Positions 27,667 to 35,900 of a stretch of DNA of 64,000 bases are shown piece by piece. Below the pieces are notes generated by a model. That model was given only the letters and a program-made list of their open reading frames with translations. It ran no database searches and was not told the origin of the DNA. How positions within the stretch are numbered: the first letter of the stretch is position 1; the number at the start of each line of letters is the position of its first letter. The position numbers and the translations under genes are program-made. Origin of the DNA: Candidatus Ornithobacterium hominis (GTDB lineage: Bacteria; Bacteroidota; Bacteroidia; Flavobacteriales; Weeksellaceae); assembly GCF_951229915.1 (NCBI RefSeq), contig NZ_OX579588.1:1889001-1953000 (forward strand), read 5' to 3'.

Positions 27667-29649
27667 CTAATGAACAATAAGTTTTAAGCTGTTTTCTCCC
27701 AATAGTGTTTTAATATGGATGATATATACCCCTGAAACACCAATATTTCCATGATATTCATACTGAGATAGATTATAGAAATTCTGTGACTGCATGAGCC
27801 TTCCCTCTATGGTATAAATGCTGACCTGTCCGCTGGTGGTTTTAGGGAACGCTGCCTGAAGCGTAAAATTTCCTCCTGGAGCAGGATTAGGATAGAGCAG
27901 AATCTGCGAATCCGCAATTTCATTTTCTACATAAGTCTTGAATTTAGAAACAGATTTACAGCCATGCTCGTTTTTGATTCTAAGCTCATAGTCACCTGCC
28001 TGGCTGAGGAGATAATTTTTGTTTTCTGAAACTAGACGACCGTTCTGGTACCACTGATAGGCATAGTTCCCTTTAGGCAAGCTTTCTTCTGGAGACAGCA
28101 GCAGTGGTTTTTTAGCGATAATATATTCTGAATTGAGATTTGGTAGCGGAGCATCTCCGTCAGAGAGATAAAAGCTATCCTTGTAAGTCCTTCCATAAGC
28201 ATCAGAAATGTTATATAAATACTTTCCTGAAGAAAGGCGCAGAGCCTTTTGATTAAGCTCTTCAGAGCTTAAGTTCATACTTTGCTGATAGGAAGGAGTT
28301 TCTTCTCTATGAAGGGTTACATGATAAGGAGCCTGCCCTCCCACAATATTAAATCTTACTTTTCCAGAGAGGCTTTCCCTGCATTTGGAGGCTTCTATAT
28401 CTAGATGAGAAAACATCTCTGGTGCTATCCAGATACTATAAGCAGTCTGCCCATTGGCGGAATCTTCCCAATTATTTAAAATAAATGGCTTTTGAGAGGA
28501 AACTTTTCCTAATTTATGATACTTTGTTGAAGTGGGATGAAATAATCGCTCCTTAGAAGAATCTGTGACCAGCCAATAGTAATCATTTTTCTCACTAGAC
28601 TTTGCTTCTTTATCACTTGAAAGAGGAGGCAGGACTCTAGGGTCAGCCTTCCAATGCAGTTCTATATCAGAATGTTTATGATAATCCATTAACCAAACTC
28701 TGGAGAGTCCTCTGGGCTGACCTTCTTTTTGTTTTTTTAGTTCTAATTCTTTCCCATTATCACTCCAGAAAACAAAATAACCATCTGGAATTTCCTTGCC
28801 ATTTTTTGCAGTGAGCCCTACGGTAATCATCTGCTCATCATTAGAATTTCTGCTGACCATCTGGGAGATTTCTCCCTCTTTATCTTTTCCTACAGCTGTA
28901 ATATTTTGATTAAATTCCTTGTGTTCAGTATAATCCCATATTTTCTCTCCTCTACTGTTATAGTAATTTTTATATTCTGTCTGGCTGAGAGAAACACCAT
29001 ATTTAATGGATAAATATGATGCTACCTGCTGCATTTCCATAGGGGAAAGTACTCGGTCATAAAGTAAAATTTCTCCAATATATCCAGAAAATCCTTCAAG
29101 TGGCAGATGAGCTATTTTTCCTGCTAAATGAAGTTCGTACTGAGAAGATTTATTTGGGGTATTATTTTCCTTGGACTCTAGATTTTTATAATGCTGGTAA
29201 TAATGAATTTTTACCTTGTCTCTATTTCCCTGCGGATAGCTGCTGTACATGGTTTTTTCCATATCAGCAAAACGACGGTTGGTAGCTACTAGTTTATACT
29301 GAGCAGCAGATGTATTTAAAAGAGACCATAGGGGGTATTCTCCCTCGTTTTTTTCTCCTTTATAAACTACAAAAAGTGAGTAATGTTCTGCTGCAGATTT
29401 TTCTAAAGGCAGAGAAATTGTTTTTCCTTCTTTGATGTAAAAAACTGGATTTCCATTGATGCTAAGCCCTTCTGCTTTATCAAAATGAATTTCCTGTCCT
29501 TTTATTTTTTCTTTTACCTGTGTTTTTCCTTTTTCCTTTTCGGTTTTTATCCAGTAGAGCGGAGTGGGAACTCCTGAAGGATATTTTTCTTGTGCATAAA
29601 CCTTATAAAAGGAAAGTAAAACTCCTAGTGAAAAATAAAGTTTCCTCAT
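27667..29649 (-). CDS. LamG-like protein with type IX sorting domain
   Basis: A 660-residue secreted protein. It has a signal peptide (MRKLYFSLGVLLSFYKVYAQ) and a concanavalin/LamG-like domain at about 60-210 (GFSGYIGEILLYDRVLSPME, YLSIKYGV). Middle Ig-like parts include FNIVGGQAPYHVTL and YQWYQNGRLVSENKNYLL. The end is a Por/type IX sorting domain (ILLYPNPAPGGNFTLQ ... YIIHIKTL). Such tails direct passage through the type IX secretion system and cell-surface attachment. It stops 10 nt before the Rhs ATG and starts 14 nt after the barrel gene, so it is co-transcribed. It is identical to the copy at 42146. It may display or carry the Rhs protein; that is inference. Confidence 0.8.
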   Translation of the reverse strand: MRKLYFSLGVLLSFYKVYAQEKYPSGVPTPLYWIKTEKEKGKTQVKEKIKGQEIHFDKAEGLSINGNPVFYIKEGKTISLPLEKSAAEHYSLFVVYKGEKNEGEYPLWSLLNTSAAQYKLVATNRRFADMEKTMYSSYPQGNRDKVKIHYYQHYKNLESKENNTPNKSSQYELHLAGKIAHLPLEGFSGYIGEILLYDRVLSPMEMQQVASYLSIKYGVSLSQTEYKNYYNSRGEKIWDYTEHKEFNQNITAVGKDKEGEISQMVSRNSNDEQMITVGLTAKNGKEIPDGYFVFWSDNGKELELKKQKEGQPRGLSRVWLMDYHKHSDIELHWKADPRVLPPLSSDKEAKSSEKNDYYWLVTDSSKERLFHPTSTKYHKLGKVSSQKPFILNNWEDSANGQTAYSIWIAPEMFSHLDIEASKCRESLSGKVRFNIVGGQAPYHVTLHREETPSYQQSMNLSSEELNQKALRLSSGKYLYNISDAYGRTYKDSFYLSDGDAPLPNLNSEYIIAKKPLLLSPEESLPKGNYAYQWYQNGRLVSENKNYLLSQAGDYELRIKNEHGCKSVSKFKTYVENEIADSQILLYPNPAPGGNFTLQAAFPKTTSGQVSIYTIEGRLMQSQNFYNLSQYEYHGNIGVSGVYIIHIKTLLGENSLKLIVH

Positions 29650-29663
29650 ATTTTTCGTATATT

Positions 29664-30398
29664 TTAAAAGTTATTGTATCCGTCAAAAGTAAAGCGGTAA
29701 CCGATATCGAGGAAAAAAGCATTGACCATGTTATTCTGCTCTCGGTAGCGGTGTCCATTCTGCTGTGTTTCCAAAGCGTCTGACAATCCCAAATGATAAC
29801 GGATGCCTATATTCAGTTTATTATCAAACTCATAACCAATACCCATACCTAAATGGAAATAGTCCTTCCCTTCCAATGACTGTTTTAAAACATTCTGTAC
29901 CACAGCATCAGGCTCAAAATAAACACCCGACCTTCTGGACATCTCTGCTCCATTGGAGCGGTATTCCAAAACATCTTTATCTAAATTAAAGTTAAAATAA
30001 GGACCTGCTCCTGCATAAAAACCTTCTGTAAAGTAAAACTTTACCATAACCCCTGCATTGAGGCTATGATAAGGAAATTTAAGGGTATAGTTTAATCCGT
30101 TGGTGTCGGTATATTCAACTTGTCCAGGCTGGTAGGAATAGTAGAGTTCTGGCTGAAAACTGATTCTCACTTCAGGATAGTACCAGTTTAAGAAAGCTCC
30201 TGCTCCATAACCAAATTTATAGGGTTCTTTTATGGTATAACTTGCATATATATTATCAGGGATAAGTACCTTTTCAATATTGGTGATTTTAGAATATATT
30301 CCTCCTGCAAATACACCATAAGTAATTCTTCTTTCTAAACGCTGTCCATATGCTGCTGAAGCAGAAATCAGCAACAACAAAAATCCTATTTTTTTCAT
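29664..30398 (-). CDS. Outer-membrane beta-barrel, PorT-like
   Basis: A 244-residue protein with signal peptide (MKKIGFLLLLISASAAYGQ) and alternating strands typical of the Bacteroidota OMP_b-brl/PorT family: GVFAGGIYSKI, GYGAGAFLNWYYP, ISFQPELYYSY, NAGVMVKFYF, FYAGAGPYFNF, HLGMGIGYEF, IGIRYHLGLSD and a final strand ending in aromatic residues. It is the second gene of the operon, 6 bp after the first barrel. PorT-like barrels take part in type IX secretion; here the pair may serve export or surface docking of the Rhs protein. Confidence 0.75.
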   Translation of the reverse strand: MKKIGFLLLLISASAAYGQRLERRITYGVFAGGIYSKITNIEKVLIPDNIYASYTIKEPYKFGYGAGAFLNWYYPEVRISFQPELYYSYQPGQVEYTDTNGLNYTLKFPYHSLNAGVMVKFYFTEGFYAGAGPYFNFNLDKDVLEYRSNGAEMSRRSGVYFEPDAVVQNVLKQSLEGKDYFHLGMGIGYEFDNKLNIGIRYHLGLSDALETQQNGHRYREQNNMVNAFFLDIGYRFTFDGYNNF

Positions 30399-30404
30399 TT
30401 CTTT

Positions 30405-31100
30405 TTACCAATTATGAAAACTATATCCTACAGAGAGACTTAGATGAGAGCTGCGATTAGTGTTTTCCAAAAATTGAAAAGAAGTCACTCTATTTCCTAT
30501 CATATCTCCCACACCATGATAATATCTTAAATCAAAATGAAAATTATCCTCAAGTTCATATCCTAAGGAAAAGCTCAGATTAAAATCATCCTTCCCCACA
30601 ATTCCTTCTCTATAGAACTGACGAAAATTGGTGTCATAGAGACCATTACGCTCTTTGGAGTTATAACTTATTGCATGTGGAGTAAGATTTTTAGAATAGA
30701 AGGCTCCTATGCCTATATTTAACCCTAAGAAAGGATATACCTTATAAATTCCGCCAAGCATTAAATATGAATACCTAAGCCCTAGTTTGTAACTACTGCC
30801 CGTGGTTTCGTTGTTGTAATTTACTTCTGCGCCTGAATAACGAAATAATAGCTCCGGCTGAATAGCAACTCTGGAAGCAGGAAGTTTATAATTTAAAAAA
30901 AGACCGCCTTCAACTCCAAAAACACCCTTACTTGTAATATCAAACAATTGTCGATTGTTTTCCCTTCCAATAAGCATCTCTGGGAGATTGGTAACACGGG
31001 AATGCAGAGCTCCAAGTTTCAGACCATAGGTTAAATTATCTAAATACTGACCTTTGGATAGTCCAGAAATTAGCAGTAGCATTAAACCTAGTTTCTTCAT
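30405..31100 (-). CDS. Outer-membrane beta-barrel, first operon gene
   Basis: A 231-residue protein with signal peptide (MKKLGLMLLLISGLSKGQ) and barrel strands (YGLKLGALHSRV, GVEGGLFLNYKLP, AIQPELLFRYSG, YLMLGGIYKVYPF, LNIGIGAFYSK, LSFSLGYELEDN, FDLRYYHGVGD, LSLSVGYSF). It is a distant paralogue of its neighbour at 29664. Transcription starts from the consensus promoter at 31140-31170, leaving a leader of about 35 nt. It opens the five-gene Rhs operon. Confidence 0.75.
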   Translation of the reverse strand: MKKLGLMLLLISGLSKGQYLDNLTYGLKLGALHSRVTNLPEMLIGRENNRQLFDITSKGVFGVEGGLFLNYKLPASRVAIQPELLFRYSGAEVNYNNETTGSSYKLGLRYSYLMLGGIYKVYPFLGLNIGIGAFYSKNLTPHAISYNSKERNGLYDTNFRQFYREGIVGKDDFNLSFSLGYELEDNFHFDLRYYHGVGDMIGNRVTSFQFLENTNRSSHLSLSVGYSFHNW

Positions 31101-31139
31101 CTTCTATTTGAATGTTTATTTAACAAATTTTAACACTCT

Positions 31140-31170
31140 CAAATGTATAAGCTTTTATATTCCTATGCAA
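31140..31170 (-). promoter_or_regulatory. Bacteroidota promoter of Rhs operon 1
   Basis: Minus strand TTG (31168-31170), 20 nt, TACATTTG (31140-31147): the consensus -33 and TAnnTTTG -7 elements at ideal spacing, ahead of the gene starting at 31100. Confidence 0.8.
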
Positions 31171-31452
31171 TATGACTTTTATCATGATTTTATTTTTTTT
31201 AATAAAAAGCTACTTAACTATATAGTTACTATTATTCCAAACTCCATAATTTAAAATCATTCTTCTTGAATTTTTCCTCTTCTTCTTTATCTTTATTCAC
31301 AACTATCCGAAAGTAGATAAATAAAAAGTGCTTGAGAATGCTTTACTTTGAAAAAGATCTAACAAATTTTCAAATATGGCATTTTTCAGGCGTTCCAAAA
31401 ATACTAACAAACCCATTCTTGGGCAAGTGATATAGAGTTATTTTTCAAGGCA

Positions 31453-31974
31453 ATGAAACAAAACCTTCAAATTAAAACCTTTATTGGAACGAGCGAAAAC
31501 GCAGTAAAGTCACAAATTTATGTAGGATTTGATGTTTCTGACAGTTTGGATGTTCAAAGTAGTTTAGCTGCGTTGAAAAAAGCAATAAAATGCAGAAAGA
31601 AAAACAATAAACAACCTTTAATTCATCACTCGAACAGAGGATTACAATATTGTAGTACAGATTACCAATGCTTGCTAAATGAAAATAATATTTTATGTAG
31701 TATGACAGAAAGTTACGATCCTTATGCTAATGCTGTAGCAGAACGAGTAAATGGCATATTAAAGCAAGAATTTATGATTGATATGTATGGAAATAATTTA
31801 CATGATAAAATTCAATTAGTTAAAGATGCTATTGATAAATACAACAATCTAAGACCTCATTATTCCTGTCATTACTTAACACCACAGCAAATGCACAAAC
31901 AGAATAAAATTAAAATCAAAACATATAAAAAAATTGATGCTGAAAAGCTATCTTTTCAGCATCAATTAAATTAA
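31453..31974 (+). pseudogene. IS4/IS3 chimeric transposase fossil, copy A
   Basis: The first 25 codons, with the bases before them, read DIELFFKAMKQNLQIKTF and GTSENAVKSQI: the E-(6)-K end of an IS4-type transposase. From GFDVSDSLD on the frame is the C-terminal catalytic part of an IS3-type OrfB: LIHHSNRGLQYCS and PYANAVAERVNGILKQEF (catalytic Glu), then YNNLRPHYSCHYLTPQQM. The DDE Asp in HHSDRG is Asn here. A near-palindrome with TGAAAAG/CTTTTCA arms covers the last codons, and the IS end is at 32018. It is a dead, recombined remnant. Confidence 0.75.
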
Positions 31975-32019
31975 ATATCTTTGTAATATTAATTGTAACG
32001 CTTTTTTAGGACGCTACAG

Positions 32020-32199
32020 TCCGCAAAGAAGCAGAATAAAGAAGCCGAGATTTTAAGAGAAAAAAGCCCGAAAAAGAGCCTTAAAAAGTCCATTTACAAG
32101 CCAAAAAACGACCGACAAAAGCCCCCGAAAATCAGCCGAACCAAAAAGAGAAAAACAAACGAAAAAAAGCCCCGAAAAAAGAAGAAAATCAAAACCTAA
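32020..32199 (+). pseudogene. Lys-rich C-terminal tail of a lost gene
   Basis: Starting directly at the IS end, a frame of 59 codons reads SAKKQNKEAEILREKSPKKS ... PRKKKKIKT and stops at 32199. Strongly basic tails of this kind occur on mobilisation and relaxase proteins of Bacteroidota, so I suspect a truncated mob gene, without proof. The rest of the gap to 32424 is purine-rich, includes a 44-codon frame (MNGKQGKGLQMIWV, 32301-32435) of unknown meaning, and ends in a terminator. Confidence 0.4.
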
Positions 32200-32392
32200 A
32201 AAAACACCCAAAAATCACCAAGAAAAAAAGCCCGACCCCCCCAAAAACAGGCTGAAAACGTTACGGACTGGGGCAAGGGAAAAAAGAGGGCAAAAATGTG
32301 ATGAACGGCAAGCAGGGCAAGGGTTTACAGATGATTTGGGTGATTGTTGATAACTTTTTGGATTTCGCAGCTTTGAGCGGAACGAACAAGGC

Positions 32393-32420
32393 AAAAAAGA
32401 AGCCCCGAAGTTCGGGGCTT
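32393..32420 (-). terminator. Terminator of Rhs operon 2
   Basis: Arms AAGCCCCGAA (32400-32409) and TTCGGGGCTT (32411-32420), then TCTTTTTTG on the minus strand, 4 bp after the stop of the immunity gene at 32425. Confidence 0.9.
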
Positions 32421-32424
32421 AGGT

Positions 32425-32922
32425 TTATTTTCTAACGTACCAATCTTCTTTATACAGCTTGAACAAATGCAAATCTTTTGGCGTAGAGTTCGGGGATTTT
32501 CGTAAAAGTGTAGGTAACTCTTGTTTGTCAGGATTGATATAAACGTTCCCTTCGGTATCTACTTGCACCAAACATAATTTATACCCGATAAAGTAATGTA
32601 AAGCTGTTTCAATTTGTTCTTTGCTTAGATAATCCTTTCCGCAACTTGAAAGAACCAAATGATTTTTAATCTCTACAACCGTTTTATCATTATCATTGAA
32701 CTCAACTGCGTAAGGCGAACAGCTTCCTTTAAATTCATTGACAAAATATATGGAAGTGTTTCGTTGGTGTCCTTTACTTCTAAAATAAATGGATAATCCT
32801 TTGAGATTATCAAAATCAGTATTGCTGTATTTTTCAATGACGTTATCTATATCCATATTTTGACCTTTACAAGATTGAAGCAATACAGTCAACACCGCTA
32901 TTAAATAAAATGCTCTTTTCAT
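32425..32922 (-). CDS. Lipoprotein immunity protein of Rhs copy 2
   Basis: A 165-residue lipoprotein: MKRAFYLIAVLTVLLQSCKG with lipid Cys at residue 18. The mature part contains NLKGLSIYFRSKGHQRN, VVEIKNHLVLSS and YFIGYKLCLVQVDTEGNVYI. No family is recognised. It starts 3 nt after the Rhs stop and ends at a strong terminator, so it is the last gene of operon 2. A lipid anchor, unlike the soluble immunity protein of operon 1, implies that this tip works in the periplasm. Confidence 0.7.
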   Translation of the reverse strand: MKRAFYLIAVLTVLLQSCKGQNMDIDNVIEKYSNTDFDNLKGLSIYFRSKGHQRNTSIYFVNEFKGSCSPYAVEFNDNDKTVVEIKNHLVLSSCGKDYLSKEQIETALHYFIGYKLCLVQVDTEGNVYINPDKQELPTLLRKSPNSTPKDLHLFKLYKEDWYVRK

Positions 32923-32925
32923 TTC

Positions 32926-35900
32926 TTAACGTTTTTTTATTGGTGGTGCTGATAATCCCGTTGATGGCGACCAAGTCCTATCTCTAAATTGATTTGTTTT
33001 TGAAAAATCAACTCCTCTACCAATCGAAAATTGGTCGTCTGACGAATCCCATTGTGATGGATAACCATTTGTTCCTGAATTAAACAAACTATTGTAGTGG
33101 GCTGCTGCTTTTAGTGTTCCCTTGCTAAACCCTAACGAATGTCCAGCCGCACCCCAAAGGAAGTTTCCAAAATTCATATGGTTGTGAGCGTTGCCGTCTC
33201 CTTCCGGAATAAAAAGCATTGGAGATGGTGTGGTTAATGGGGCTGCACTTGCTCCTTCCGCTGCAAATTCCGAAGGTATAGCAGAGTATGAAAAATCAAG
33301 TTTTCCGCCCCCTTTACTTTCGGTATTCATATATGACCACTCATTTTCACGATTTGTTTTGTCGAAAGCTCCTGCTTCACCAAGCATTTTACCAACTCTA
33401 TCCAAACCAACAAATACAACTTTATTTATCGTACCTGCGTCTATTGCTGCGGGGTCTGCCGAAGGGTCTGCGAAATTATAAGTTCCTTCCACTTTTCCAG
33501 TAGTGGAATTTTCAATAACTATCCTGTCGGGTTTATTTGTCTTATCAGTTCTAACATAATCTCCCTTTTCATTAAAAATATAATCATCGGGTGGCATCAC
33601 ACCAACCGCCATTCTACCGTCAGGGTCAATAAACCTAATAGGATTATTTAATGTATAGGTATATGGCGATGTTTCTGGATACTTCTCTGCCAGCGGGTCT
33701 ACATTCAAGAAAATGCTCACTTTCGGGTCATAATACCTCGCTCCATAGTAGTATAATCCAGTCTCACTGTCCAGCTCCTTTCCATTAAACAGATACGGCA
33801 TGGTCTTGCTTGTACTGTGTTCCTCAAACAACACCTCTCCAAACGCAATATACTCTGTATGCTGGGTTATCCGTCCTTCCCTATCGGTGATGTAACTGCT
33901 TGACCCCAAATGGTCTGGGTGGTAAAAATACAAATTTTTCTCTATTATTCCATTATCTATGAAGCCATACCCTGCTTTTACGGTCTGTGGCGTAATCGGG
34001 TCTCCGTACTGCACAGGCGGACCTGGGACATCTCCCGGCTCATTGAACTTCGGTGGTCTTGGCCAGCCTTCGGGCGGTTCTTGGTCTTGGCGGATATTCT
34101 GCCAATTAACGCTCGGGTAAGGCTGTTCTGTCCATTCTGGGCTGGCGTAGATGCCGTGCTGTGTCGGCGGACCTGGGGGGACTTTTAGTCCTCTTATGTA
34201 GTTGTCCCTTGCTTCCTGCATTTGGGCGTTTTGGCGGATGTAGTCTATTCCTCCTGCTGAAATCCCCCTATTATTGTGATGAAAAGTCCCTTCGCCCAGC
34301 TTGCTCACTATCCTGCTGCTTCCCTCAAAATAATGCTTGGTGAATCTGCCTTTCTGCACCACAAAATAAGGGTTCACATAGGCGGTATAGTCGTCCATAT
34401 GGGTGATGACGGCCGATGTCAGCCCGTTGGTCACCACCGTACTGCTCTCCCCACTGCTTTTCACGACTCTCTCGCCCGTGTGGTCGTAAGTGTAGAGATG
34501 CAGTTTTCCATTATCATTAATGCCTCTCAGCCTATTTTCCTCGTCCCAGACCATAGCGCGGAAGCTCTTAGATTCCTCGTAATAGAGAGGGTTTCCGTTG
34601 CCATCATACTGGTAAGTTCGGGCTTTAGGTTTGCCCATCTCCATGATTTCACTTGGGGCGTGAGGGTGGGAAGGGTTGTTGTAGCTGTAGTCCAGCGTAT
34701 AGCCCTTCTGCACCCCGCCAGAGAGGTGGTTTAGTTCTTTCTTTGTGATGGAGTTAAGATTATTATAACTCATTTTCAGCTCATAGCTGGCGCTGGTGAG
34801 CTCTCCGGTGTAGTTTCCTTTGGCGAGGGTCAGCCGGTTGAGATTATCATACTGATATTCATAGCTGGAAGCCCCGCCCAGTGCATTGCGGATAATTGGG
34901 AGCTGGTTCTCCACCTTGAGGATATTCCCTACCAAATCATACGCATAACGGTTGTTCTGGATAAGGAAACTTCCCACGCCTCCTGCTGGGGTAAGACTTT
35001 CGGCCTTGAGCTGTTCAAGGCGTCTCATCACAGGGTCGTAATGGTAACGGGTCTCGGTATCGTTTCCGTAGAGACGGTATACTTTCTGCTCAAACTCATC
35101 ATAGCCCTGCTGTTTCAGGTAGGTGTAGGCATGCTCCTCACTTGGTGCTGTGCCTTCGGGAGCTTTATAGCCTTTCAGGCTCGTTAAGTTCCCTGCAATA
35201 TTATACCCAAAGTCCAGTCTTTCCCCATCAGGATAAACCAGCTTTTGGATACGGTTCCAGCTGTCGTATTCATACTGGGTGACATAGGTCTGCACTTCTA
35301 CGGGCTTTATACGCAGACTTCGGATTTCCTTAGTCACCTCGCCCATATCTCCGTAGAAGTATTCTGTTCCTCCACTGGCATCTTCTACCAGCCAGAGTCT
35401 TCCTCTTCTTCCTGCCTGCTCATTCTGTGCTCCATAGTGGTAGCGGACATTGTTTTCAGGATATTTCGGGTATTTTATCTCCTGCAGGCGGTTGTAGTCA
35501 TAGTGGTAGGTGATATAGCCATCAGGCATTTCTTCGCGTATCTGGCTGGTTTGTCTCTTGATGAGATTTCCTGCCTTGTCATAGACCAGAATAGTCGTTC
35601 CTGCATCAGGATGTACTAATTTGGTTCTTCTTCCTAAGAGGTCATACTCGTTCAGGGTTTGGTGTCCCTGTGCATCAGTTACCTTGGTAAGCTCTCCTAT
35701 GGCACTGTATTCAAAATGGGTCTCTGTGCCGTCAGGCTGCACTTGGGTCAGCACTCTTCCCTGCGCATCGGTATAGGTATGGCTTTGCCTATTGAGCGCA
35801 TCAGTCTGTGTGGTGTGCAGGGTATTTTCTCCCTTGTGGTGAGTGATTTTATAGGCCGTTTTCACGCTGGAACCATCAGGCAGAATCTGCTCTACCGGCC

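Larger units (their letters stand above)
31101..32018. repeat. 0.92-kb promoter/IS-fossil unit, copy A
   Basis: Shared with 45580-46497 (almost identical) and 46926-47844 (a few per cent different). Its left border is the start codon of the minus-strand gene, its right border the IS-type end ...AGGACGCTACA. It contains a promoter firing left and a transposase fossil reading right. What lies beyond the right end differs in all three copies. Confidence 0.9.

Noticed and set aside
27657..27677. TTG start 7 codons upstream for the Rhs proteins (also 42136-42156)
   Set aside because: It would overlap the end of the LamG-like gene and put charged and Cys residues ahead of the signal helix; the ATG is better placed.
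31453..32018. Complete, active insertion sequence
   Set aside because: No left end, no N-terminal half, fused families and a lost catalytic Asp in two copies.
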